Source of the DNA: Leptospira kemamanensis
GTDB taxonomy: Bacteria; Spirochaetota; Leptospiria; Leptospirales; Leptospiraceae
Direction: 5' to 3'
NCBI RefSeq assembly: GCF_004769665.1
Contig: NZ_RQGG01000036.1
Span: 124,001 to 188,000 of the forward strand
Length of the DNA: 64,000 nucleotides
The notes beneath the pieces are model-generated. The model was given only the letters and a program-made list of their open reading frames with translations. It was not told the DNA's origin and searched no databases. The position numbers and the translations under genes are program-made. This document shows, piece after piece, positions 56,785 to 64,000 of this stretch. How positions within the stretch are numbered: position 1 is the stretch's first letter; each line of letters begins with the position of its first letter.

Positions 56785-57104
56785 TCGTTTCCTGAGATCT
56801 CAACGCAGAGATTTGCATACAATCCGAGTACGGCAAAGGTGGTCCAATTGGTTTCTGTTACGGTTTGGATTTTGGATCGGGATTTTAAAAAAGCAAAAGA
56901 GGCATCTCCAAAGGAGATAATTCCTAAGAGGGAATGAACACAGGAAGTCACTCGTCGTTTTGATGGCTCACCTGTCCCATACACTCCTATTTTTGTTTTG
57001 GTCCATAAGAATCCCCGTGGTCCAAACCCGGGGCTTGCACAACTCACAAAGAAGAAATGAATCAAAATCAAAAATAGAAAATGGAAAATCGTTTTGCGAA
57101 CCAA
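56781..57104 (-). CDS. TRL-family lipoprotein (copy 4)
   Basis: 108 residues when started from the TTG at 57104, which has AAAGGA at 6-base spacing and gives a compact lipoprotein signal (FHFLFLILIHFFFVSCASPG). An upstream ATG at 57161 is in frame but would add an unlikely charged stretch overlapping the aminopeptidase gene. The TRL part is FGPRGFLWTKTKIGVYGTG, then VTSCVHSLLGIISFGDASFAFLKSRSKIQTVTETNWTTFAVLGLYANLCVEISG. It lies just behind the M1 aminopeptidase gene. Confidence 0.82.
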   Translation of the reverse strand: MVRKTIFHFLFLILIHFFFVSCASPGFGPRGFLWTKTKIGVYGTGEPSKRRVTSCVHSLLGIISFGDASFAFLKSRSKIQTVTETNWTTFAVLGLYANLCVEISGNE

Positions 57105-57115
57105 ATCTCTTTCCT

Positions 57116-59758
57116 TTACATTTCTACTAAACTTTTGTGTTTCTGCTTCATTTGGATACATTTCCCTTCTAAATCAATTTGTTTGAAGAGAGTTTTTTTC
57201 ACAGCCGCAGGAAGTTTGGGATGGTTTCCTGTGAATTTTTTTAAAATGAGGAGAGTTTCATCGGTACAAAAATCTGGTGCCATACTTTTGGCAAAGGCAT
57301 CTAAGTAGTTTTCATCATCCGTATGTTGGAACTGGTCCAAAGCATCAAAGTACAAATCCAAAAATTGAAGTTGGATGTCCTTTTGGTATTCAGGAAACAA
57401 AGAGTAGGAAACCACTCGTAACGTAGAAGTAGAATAGGAACTCGATTTTGGATTTAATAAAATCTGAATCCATTTTTCTTTTACCTTAGCATTCGGTTCT
57501 GCTGCTTCTGCCGCCAAACTTGCGTTCACACCTCGACTGGAAGGATCAAGTTTTTTTTCTCGCTCGATGATGGATTGAATTTTACTTCTATCCTTTTCCA
57601 AAGAACTAAGTTTTGTGATGATGTTCCAACGTAAGTCTTGGTCTACTTTGAAACCAGGAAACGTGAGTTTGTTTTCTAAAATTTCATACAAACGTTTTTG
57701 GTTTGTTTCTGTATAAGAGGAATCGACAAGAGATAATAACAAATACCTTTGTTCGTCTGAACCAGCTTTTGCCTTTGTCAATTCTTCTAATAGAAATGTT
57801 TGAAGTGATTCAATACCTTCGTTTCGTTTGTTTTCAGGAAACCAAAACCGACTGGTGAAATAAGAAGAACCAGAATCACTTGCCAACCTGGATAAAATCC
57901 ATCGTTTGATTTTTGTATCGGATTCTGTTTTGTACAAACGAAAGGCACTCTCTTTGAATTCATCAAAGGTGAGATTGGCAAGTGTGACTTGTCTAAAGTA
58001 GTCTGTCCATAAAATCAATTTTCGCATTGGATCTTTGTCATGTTCCAATACATATTCTAAATCTTTTTGATTGGTATTTGTCCATTTCCAAATGGCAAAG
58101 TCATGGTCTTCTGCATTGACCAAAATAAAATTTGGACAAGTAGATAGAGGGATAATGGCTTCACTGGATCGACCTGAGTATACTACGGGGAACTCTTCGA
58201 ATCGTAAGGATTGATTTGTTAAATCAAAATAATAAAGTCCCAAATTGGTTTTATGGTCTCGGAATTTATTTTCAGGACCTTGTGCGGATTGGACAATTTT
58301 TCCATACAAATGATTGTCAGCACAAATTGTCGTGAGTTCAATTTGATTGGTTCCTTTTGTTTCTAACCAATCCTTTGACCACTTTTTCATGGAGAACCCA
58401 CTGACAAATTCGAGTTCTTTTAAGAAATCGGAAAGAGTCGAATTGGAATAGGAGTACTTTCTTAAATAGTTTTGAACCCCTTTTTGAAAACTTTCTTCCC
58501 CAATGAAAAACACCAATTGTTTCAATACTGAAGCACCTTTTCCATAGGTGATCCCATCAAATTGAGTGAAGGCTTCTTCTGTATCATTTACCTTGGCTTC
58601 GACAGGATGGTTTGTGCTAAAACTATCTTCTTCGTAAGCCCATTGTTTCATTTTTTCAAAAAAACTAATCCATGTTTCTTGGAATTCGGAATTTTTGGCT
58701 TGGGCTAAACTTGCCATGTACGTCGCAAAACTTTCGTTTAACCAAAGCCCATTCCACCATTTCATAGTGACAAGGTTTCCAAACCACATATGAGCCATTT
58801 CATGTAAAATGACATCCGATAAATTTTCTCTTTGAGAACGAGTCATGATCGAACGAGACACAAATCGTTCCGAAAAGGTAACGGCTGCTACATTTTCCAT
58901 TGCCCCAAAATTAAATTCAGGTACAATGATTTGGTCGTATTTTTCGAAAGGATAAGGGATACCAAAATAAGAATTAAAAAAAGCAAATCCATCTTTGGTA
59001 AATAAAAACCAATCTTTGGGATCCACGTACTTGGATAGTGACTTACGAACAAAAAGGCGAAGGGGAATGGATTCAAACTTGTCTTCCCAAACTTGGTACG
59101 GGCCTGCGTGTAAAGAAAACACATATGTTGAGATTTTTTTGGACTCTGGAAAGTCATGTGATAACTCATTTGGATTTTCAGTTTGATTCACAGCAGTGGG
59201 AAGGGTTGAGGAGATCACTTTCCAATTTTTGGGAGCGCGCACTTGGAGTTGGAATGTTGCTTTAAGATCCGGTTGATCAAAACAAGGAAACATTTTGTTT
59301 GCATGGAAAGCTTCGAATTGGGAGTAGACGTAGGTTTCTTTGTCGTCTGGGTCTACAAATTTATGAAGTCCATTCCCTGTTTTGGCATAGGGAGTTTCAA
59401 AACTGATGGAAACTGTGTTGTTTCCTATCATCAAACGATTGGAAGGTAGTAATACTTGTCCATTTTGGTATTCAAAGTCATTTAATGGTTCTTCATTAAA
59501 AACGATGGATTTGATGGAACCTTGGAAATAATCCAATCGTAAATCTCTGATTTTTTTTCCCACAAATTGTATGTCCACTTTTCCGACAAAACTTTCGTTA
59601 GTTGTTAAGTGAACATCTAATTTGTATTTTATATTTTCAATGGTTTCATAACGGGATTCAGCTTCTTGTAATGTAAGATGATAATTGGGTTTGGTAAACC
59701 GACAGCTGACAAAGGATAATAAAATTCCTAAGATAAATATGGTTTGAGTTTGTTTCAT
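57116..59758 (-). CDS. M1-family aminopeptidase lipoprotein
   Basis: 880 residues from the ATG at 59758, which has GGGAGA at 4-base spacing; the longer frame upstream overlaps the amidase gene. The N-terminus is a lipoprotein signal (TIFILGILLSFVSCRFTKPN). The exopeptidase motif GAMENVAAVTFSE and the zinc site HEMAHMWFGNLVTMKWWNGLWLNESFA (HExxH-18-E) are intact, and the C-terminal half is the ERAP1-like helical domain. It trims N-terminal residues of peptides in the periplasm or at the surface. A lipid-anchored M1 enzyme is less common than the cytoplasmic PepN. Confidence 0.93.
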   Translation of the reverse strand: MKQTQTIFILGILLSFVSCRFTKPNYHLTLQEAESRYETIENIKYKLDVHLTTNESFVGKVDIQFVGKKIRDLRLDYFQGSIKSIVFNEEPLNDFEYQNGQVLLPSNRLMIGNNTVSISFETPYAKTGNGLHKFVDPDDKETYVYSQFEAFHANKMFPCFDQPDLKATFQLQVRAPKNWKVISSTLPTAVNQTENPNELSHDFPESKKISTYVFSLHAGPYQVWEDKFESIPLRLFVRKSLSKYVDPKDWFLFTKDGFAFFNSYFGIPYPFEKYDQIIVPEFNFGAMENVAAVTFSERFVSRSIMTRSQRENLSDVILHEMAHMWFGNLVTMKWWNGLWLNESFATYMASLAQAKNSEFQETWISFFEKMKQWAYEEDSFSTNHPVEAKVNDTEEAFTQFDGITYGKGASVLKQLVFFIGEESFQKGVQNYLRKYSYSNSTLSDFLKELEFVSGFSMKKWSKDWLETKGTNQIELTTICADNHLYGKIVQSAQGPENKFRDHKTNLGLYYFDLTNQSLRFEEFPVVYSGRSSEAIIPLSTCPNFILVNAEDHDFAIWKWTNTNQKDLEYVLEHDKDPMRKLILWTDYFRQVTLANLTFDEFKESAFRLYKTESDTKIKRWILSRLASDSGSSYFTSRFWFPENKRNEGIESLQTFLLEELTKAKAGSDEQRYLLLSLVDSSYTETNQKRLYEILENKLTFPGFKVDQDLRWNIITKLSSLEKDRSKIQSIIEREKKLDPSSRGVNASLAAEAAEPNAKVKEKWIQILLNPKSSSYSTSTLRVVSYSLFPEYQKDIQLQFLDLYFDALDQFQHTDDENYLDAFAKSMAPDFCTDETLLILKKFTGNHPKLPAAVKKTLFKQIDLEGKCIQMKQKHKSLVEM

Positions 59759-59771
59759 AAAATCTCCCGGT

Positions 59772-61106
59772 TTATGGTTGAAAATTGCGGTATAAAATGG
59801 CCCAGTCCATGGTCCTTCGATTTTTCCATTCTGGTTCAGGAAAGTATTTTCCACCAATCGAATTTAAAATGAGTTCCATATATTCTTCCCCAGGATCAAA
59901 GTCCTTTGCATTCAGAAAGATGGAACCACCCCATTTTTTTTTGGCTTGGGTATGACTAAAGACCCCACTTAAGTCTTCCAACTTTTCATTGGATAAGGGG
60001 ATTTTGTATTTGGTTGTGAGTTCTAAAACTAGATCTTTGACCTTCTGAATTTGTTCTGGTTGTTTCAATAATTCTTCAGTGTCTTTGGCAACAATTTCAA
60101 TTTGGATACAATTGTCATTGGTACCAGTCGCAGCAGCGGCGCGGTCTTCAATCACATCCACAAGTTGGTATGCCTTTCCATTCGAATCAATCATGATGGA
60201 AGCAGTCAGATTCCTTGCTTCTAAAGTTCGTAGAGAGCGAAAGTAATCGGAGATTGCCGTATAATGTAGAACCACACAACTGGGTTTGATTTTCCCACGA
60301 AACGTGTACTTCACACGATATTCTTCTGGTGTGAATCCTTTGTCTGTTTTTTCCAAATGAGAAAAAATCAGTTTTTCTGCTTTGGTAATCCCTCGGCCAT
60401 TGGTGGGATGAAAGGAATCTTTGAGTAAATCTTTGTTTTCTTTTTTTAAGACCCAACCGGTCACAAACCTGTCTTTCCAATCCTCTTCTTCATAAAACTT
60501 GCCACCAATTTCTTTTAGAATTTGATTGAGTGCCAACTCACTTCCACAAGGGGAAAAATCAACAAATCCACCAAACCTACGTTTGGCTTGGTTATGAGTG
60601 AAAATTCCTTTTTTGGAGATGATGTCATAATTGGTTTTGGGAATGTACAACTCTTCTGCTAAGGTATCGATCGTGTTTTGTAATACTTCTTTTTGTTTTT
60701 TCTGGTTATACAGAGTTTCTTGAGTGCCTTCATAAACGATATGGATTGCTTCGGTATCGATTCCTGGAGCGGCCGTCCATTCCTGAGTTAAAAACTTGGG
60801 ATCACCATAAATGGTTCCGTTGGCATCTATATAAACATGGAACAAAAATTGGTTTTCCACCGACAAACGAAAGAAGTCTAGGAACTTACGTTTGCCCGAG
60901 TTGTGTACGATGATGGCCGAGATGGCATTGGGATCTCTAGGTTTTGCCAATTTCTGCCAAGATTGTTGTTTGATCCCTTCCACTTCCGTGAAGGGAACTA
61001 AATTTGGAATTTGGATGGTTGCGAAGTTTGGTGTTCTATGAAAAAAACTACTACATCCTGTCGAAATAAGGAAAATGAGTGATATTTTTACAAGATTCTG
61101 ACACAA
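59772..61106 (-). CDS. lipoprotein with two N-acetylmuramoyl-L-alanine amidase domains
   Basis: About 444 residues from the TTG at 61106; the start is uncertain, because the open frame reaches 61343 but overlaps the divergent gene at 61138. The signal LVKISLIFLISTGCSSFF has a lipobox. Two amidase_2/PGRP-type repeats follow. Repeat 1 has AIIVHNSGK, FTHNQAKRRFGG and FSPCGSE; repeat 2 has CVVLHYTAI, FSHTQAKKKWGG and DFDPGEEY, and NCIQIEIVAKD. Both keep the His ligands of the zinc site. They probably cleave the amide between muramic acid and the stem peptide. The gene precedes the M1 aminopeptidase on the same strand. Confidence 0.8.
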   Translation of the reverse strand: MCQNLVKISLIFLISTGCSSFFHRTPNFATIQIPNLVPFTEVEGIKQQSWQKLAKPRDPNAISAIIVHNSGKRKFLDFFRLSVENQFLFHVYIDANGTIYGDPKFLTQEWTAAPGIDTEAIHIVYEGTQETLYNQKKQKEVLQNTIDTLAEELYIPKTNYDIISKKGIFTHNQAKRRFGGFVDFSPCGSELALNQILKEIGGKFYEEEDWKDRFVTGWVLKKENKDLLKDSFHPTNGRGITKAEKLIFSHLEKTDKGFTPEEYRVKYTFRGKIKPSCVVLHYTAISDYFRSLRTLEARNLTASIMIDSNGKAYQLVDVIEDRAAAATGTNDNCIQIEIVAKDTEELLKQPEQIQKVKDLVLELTTKYKIPLSNEKLEDLSGVFSHTQAKKKWGGSIFLNAKDFDPGEEYMELILNSIGGKYFPEPEWKNRRTMDWAILYRNFQP

Positions 61107-61137
61107 TGGGTTCAAATCTAACCGAAGGAAATGAGAT

Positions 61138-61644
61138 TTGGAGCCGTATACACCATTCCTACTTTCACGAAATCGTTTCTTAAAATTTTCTCTCAAATGT
61201 TTTGCCTTAACTGCTGTATCCATACAGGGAGTGAATTGTGGTCCAGGAGTGAACACTCCCAGTTTACGGGGAATTTCTCCAGAACAATACCATAGTTTTC
61301 GCAGTTTGCAAGAAGTCTTCTTACAGGACAACCCCATTCCCAATTTTGATTTAGGTCTTGCATTAGATAATTATGTATATGGACATCCATATCCAATCGA
61401 AACAGAAAGCGTTATACAGCTGTTAGCGAGTGTTCCTTCTTCGATTTTAGCGGCAATTGCACTTGATTTTTCTTTTACACCAATTGTCAAACTTCCTCTT
61501 GAAGAACGAATCAAACGTTTGCAAGAATGGAAACATTCCTCCCTTGGACTCAAACGAGGTGTGTATGTTATCCTAAGACAAATTTCATTTTTCCTTCTCA
61601 GTTCCGACAAAGAGTACCAAAAATTTGTCGGTTACATCCAATAA
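61138..61644 (+). CDS. small exported partner of the GMC dehydrogenase, gluconate dehydrogenase subunit 3-like
   Basis: 168 residues. It starts with TTG at 61138, supported by AAGGA 7 bases upstream. The signal is LKCFALTAVSIQGVNCGPG with a possible lipobox. The mature part (SLRGISPEQYHSFRSLQEVFLQD, LDNYVYGHPYPIETE, LLASVPSSILAAIALDF, RLQEWKHSSLGLKRGVYVIL) resembles the small subunit of membrane gluconate 2-dehydrogenase-type flavoenzymes, which precedes the GMC subunit. The assignment is by pattern and context only. The GMC gene starts 10 bases later. Confidence 0.6.
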   Translation: MEPYTPFLLSRNRFLKFSLKCFALTAVSIQGVNCGPGVNTPSLRGISPEQYHSFRSLQEVFLQDNPIPNFDLGLALDNYVYGHPYPIETESVIQLLASVPSSILAAIALDFSFTPIVKLPLEERIKRLQEWKHSSLGLKRGVYVILRQISFFLLSSDKEYQKFVGYIQ

Positions 61645-61654
61645 GGCGGACCAC

Positions 61655-63262
61655 ATGGGAATTCCTACATTTAACGAAAAAATCATTACTCCAAAAAAAC
61701 ACGCAGAGACAATCAAAACCCATCAAATCCAAAATGGAAAATGGGAACTGACGGCTGATGTAGTCATCATCGGTTCCGGAGCTGGTGGTGCTGTAGCGGC
61801 AAGAGAACTTGCTTCCAATGGTTGGAAGGTTGTGCTCATTGAAGAAGGGAGTTATTTTACACCTGCGCAATTTAGTTCTGATGAATTTTTATCACAAGCA
61901 AGACTATATCGTGATGCTGGGTTTATTGTCACCGAAGAACAAACGTTATCGATTTTACAAGGAAAGTCGATTGGTGGATCCACTACCGTCAATTGGCAAA
62001 CATCTCTGTATCCTCCAGATTATGTAACGAATGAATGGAATGAACGATTTGGTTGGCAAGGGTATTCCAGAGAAGAAATGGATGCTTATGTGACGGAAGT
62101 GCATGAAAGGCTTGGTGTTCACGAAGTTCCAGATAACTTAATCAATGCGAACAATAATGTGTTACGAGTGGGTGGGAAAAAACTAGGTTTAACTCCACAA
62201 GTCTTACGAAATAATAACCGAGGTTGTATTGGTCTTGGTCGCTGTGGACTTGGATGTCCCATCAATGCTAAACAATCTACATTCCTCACTTGGATCCCCG
62301 ATGCAATTGAAGCTGGGGCAACCGTTGTTTCCAATATGCGAGCTGTAAAAATCCGCGATGGAAAACTCAAAACAGTCATTGCCGAATTCACACCAGATGC
62401 TTATGAGAAAGCGCCAGATGTGATCATCGAAACTATGGAGATCAAAGCTCCCGTTGTCATTGTGAGTGCTGGTGCCATCGAAGGACCTGCTCTTTTGCAA
62501 AGGAGTGGGATCGGAAATGGTTGGGTCGGAAGAAATTTAAAAGTTCATCCTACTTCTACCATTTTTGGTAAATTTGATTCGGAAATCAAAATGTTCCAAG
62601 GCCCACCACAATCCATTGTGATCAAAGATGGTCATAATCAAAATGGTACTGGCTACGGGTATTGGTTAGAAGCGGCACCTTACCGACCAACCCTTGCTTC
62701 TTCTTTGGTTCCGTTTTACGGCAAACAACAGTTTGATGTGATGAAAGATTTCACTAAATACAATGCAGGGATAGTTCTTGTTCGAGATGGTGCCGATGGA
62801 GAAGCAAATGCAAGTGTGAAGTACAGCCTTGGTCGAAGGAAGGTGTATTTTGAGCTCACTCCGACGGATGGATTGAACATGTTAAAAGGTTTAAAAGCAT
62901 TAGCAGAAGTCACAGTCGCTGCTGGTGCCAAAGAATTGATTTTTCCATTCACTCGTTTTACAGAACCATACAAAGTCACAGGTAATGATAACTTTGATTG
63001 GATCTTAAAAGAGAGTACAAAACCTGGTGACTTATCTGTTGGATCCGCACACCCACATGGATCGATCCAATCGGCAAATGATCCAGAGAAGGGTGCAGTT
63101 GATTTAAATTTGGAAATTTATGGTCATAAAAACATATTTGTCATGGATGCCTCAGTTTACCCTACAGGACTTTCGGTGAACCCACAAATAACGACGATGA
63201 GTATCGTTCTCAGAGCTTCGCGAAATTTGGCTTCGCAAAAAGAAGAAAGAACGAAGATCTAA
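61655..63262 (+). CDS. GMC-family FAD-dependent oxidoreductase
   Basis: 535 residues from the ATG at 61655. FAD binding is shown by DVVIIGSGAGGAVAARELA and the second block QGKSIGGSTTVNWQT. A Cys/Gly-rich loop (GCIGLGRCGLGCPINAKQS) follows, as in long-chain alcohol oxidases. The C-terminal domain has GSAHPHGSIQSANDPEKG with the catalytic His and MDASVYPTGLSVNPQITTMSIVLRAS. It oxidises an alcohol or sugar; the substrate is unknown. It pairs with the small subunit gene just upstream. Confidence 0.92.
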   Translation: MGIPTFNEKIITPKKHAETIKTHQIQNGKWELTADVVIIGSGAGGAVAARELASNGWKVVLIEEGSYFTPAQFSSDEFLSQARLYRDAGFIVTEEQTLSILQGKSIGGSTTVNWQTSLYPPDYVTNEWNERFGWQGYSREEMDAYVTEVHERLGVHEVPDNLINANNNVLRVGGKKLGLTPQVLRNNNRGCIGLGRCGLGCPINAKQSTFLTWIPDAIEAGATVVSNMRAVKIRDGKLKTVIAEFTPDAYEKAPDVIIETMEIKAPVVIVSAGAIEGPALLQRSGIGNGWVGRNLKVHPTSTIFGKFDSEIKMFQGPPQSIVIKDGHNQNGTGYGYWLEAAPYRPTLASSLVPFYGKQQFDVMKDFTKYNAGIVLVRDGADGEANASVKYSLGRRKVYFELTPTDGLNMLKGLKALAEVTVAAGAKELIFPFTRFTEPYKVTGNDNFDWILKESTKPGDLSVGSAHPHGSIQSANDPEKGAVDLNLEIYGHKNIFVMDASVYPTGLSVNPQITTMSIVLRASRNLASQKEERTKI

Positions 63263-63315
63263 CTTTTTTCCAAAAATCCCTTTCATTCCCATGGGTTCCA
63301 ACTAGTTTGGAATCC

Positions 63316-64000
63316 GTGCGGAAATATCTTTCCTTTCTATTCATTTTTGTCCTCTTTCAAACTACAGTCTTCGCAATCGACAGCGATGCTATGAAAGAAG
63401 GAAAAAAAGCTTTTTCCAAAAAAGCATATGGCGAAGCCATTAAAAAATTTACCAAACACGCCGACTCACACCCGCAAGACGGGGAAGCTTATATGTATTT
63501 GGGATATATCTATGAATACAAAAAAGATTATCCGAAATCCATTCAAAATTTTCGAAGAGCAGCCGATTTGGATTTGGATAAAGACCAAAGAAAAACTGTT
63601 CTTTTGAAATTAGCGTTATTTTTTAATTACCACCAAGATTGGAATTTATCTGCAACCTACTCAGCTCGTTATTTGAAGTATGATCCGAAAAACGAAGAAG
63701 TCCAAAAAATTTATAACCGAGCAGTTGGAAATAAAGGGAACCCTTCTTCCAACACTCCAACATATACTCAAACTACAAAAGTAGAACCAAAACAGGATAC
63801 CAAACAATCCGACTCGAAACAAACGGATTCCAAAAAAGACCCAAACAAAAAAGCGGATGATCCTGTAGAAGATAAGGAAACCACGAAACCAAGTGAGTCT
63901 TACGAACAAATTTTGGCCAACCAACCGAATTTAGAAGATGTTCGTTGGGATTATGTATTGGCTCTGTTTGAAGAAAAAAAATACGATAAAGCCGAATCCA
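63316..64000 (+). CDS. exported TPR-repeat protein, cut by the window end
   Basis: The frame runs without a stop from a GTG at 63316 (a TTG at 63307 is also possible) to the last base, giving 228 residues so far. The signal peptide is KYLSFLFIFVLFQTTVFA. TPR units follow: EGKKAFSKKAYGEAIKKFTKHADSHPQDGEAYMYLGYIYEYKKDYPKSIQNFRRAADLD and the next one. A Lys/Asp/Thr-rich low-complexity linker lies at about 135-195, and another TPR begins at the window edge (VRWDYVLALFEEKKYDKAES). Periplasmic scaffold; function unknown. Confidence 0.85.
   Translation, partial: MRKYLSFLFIFVLFQTTVFAIDSDAMKEGKKAFSKKAYGEAIKKFTKHADSHPQDGEAYMYLGYIYEYKKDYPKSIQNFRRAADLDLDKDQRKTVLLKLALFFNYHQDWNLSATYSARYLKYDPKNEEVQKIYNRAVGNKGNPSSNTPTYTQTTKVEPKQDTKQSDSKQTDSKKDPNKKADDPVEDKETTKPSESYEQILANQPNLEDVRWDYVLALFEEKKYDKAES

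Noticed and set aside
63661..63924. 87-codon minus-strand frame near the right end
   Set aside because: It is the antisense of the low-complexity linker in the TPR gene that is open to the window end.

Overview
The window reads as a stretch of chromosome from a spirochaete of the genus Leptospira, most likely a free-living one. This is inference from gene content and style: AT-rich DNA, many lipoproteins with relaxed spirochaetal lipoboxes, several TRL-type lipoproteins, a plastid-type ferredoxin-NADP reductase, a flagellar switch gene and a bactofilin. I saw no insertion sequence, prophage, CRISPR array or rRNA. Genes are dense on both strands and often overlap by 1-27 bases.

1-8.2 kb is a replication and segregation neighbourhood: the 3' end of mnmG, then rsmG-parA-parB. 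Two perfect 14-bp parS palindromes lie inside the coding regions on either side of the rsmG start. Convergent to it runs a cell-shape/envelope cluster: M23-like protein, bactofilin, YaaR-like protein and an MsbA-type ABC exporter. 8.2-15 kb holds tatD-serS, a PD40/OmpA protein with a strange N-terminal extension, a periplasmic binding protein, a beta-barrel protein and a probably frameshifted small gene. 15-19 kb is an information-processing block on the minus strand: dnaX-ybaB-recR, three tRNA-Ser genes, tRNA-Arg(ACG), and a TadA-like deaminase that starts directly behind the tRNA it should modify.

19-31 kb is mostly metabolic: an RlmD/TrmA-type methyltransferase, a hydrolase-hydrolase-WbuC-BFD operon, a glycosyltransferase, folE, acetyl-CoA synthetase and a membrane pyrophosphatase. 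30.6-38.5 kb has small lipoproteins (including two TRL paralogues), a beta-barrel candidate, an SGNH lipoprotein, a DAACS symporter, a RapA-like SNF2 helicase and queE. 38.5-42.3 kb has a VWA-STAS fusion, a PC4-like protein next to ferredoxin-NADP reductase, and a DUF3015 protein.

42.3-46.4 kb is a four-gene minus-strand operon (lipoprotein, HmuY-like haem-binding lipoprotein, TonB-dependent receptor, HExxH protein) behind a Fur-like box, so probably iron-regulated haem uptake. 46.5-52.7 kb has a GGDEF-EAL protein, an M23 peptidase with intact metal ligands, two membrane proteins that start divergently from one CATG, and an MBL-fold hydrolase under a TetR regulator. The rest holds fliG, an XRE regulator with a terminator-like hairpin in its leader, a GDPD lipoprotein, a second TRL pair, an M1 aminopeptidase, a two-domain amidase lipoprotein, a GMC dehydrogenase with a small partner, and a TPR gene cut by the window end.

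The best candidates for under-described biology are the tRNA-Arg(ACG)-tadA junction, the VWA-STAS fusion, the bactofilin partner with missing M23 zinc ligands, the Fur-boxed haem operon with its HExxH member, and the XRE leader structure.
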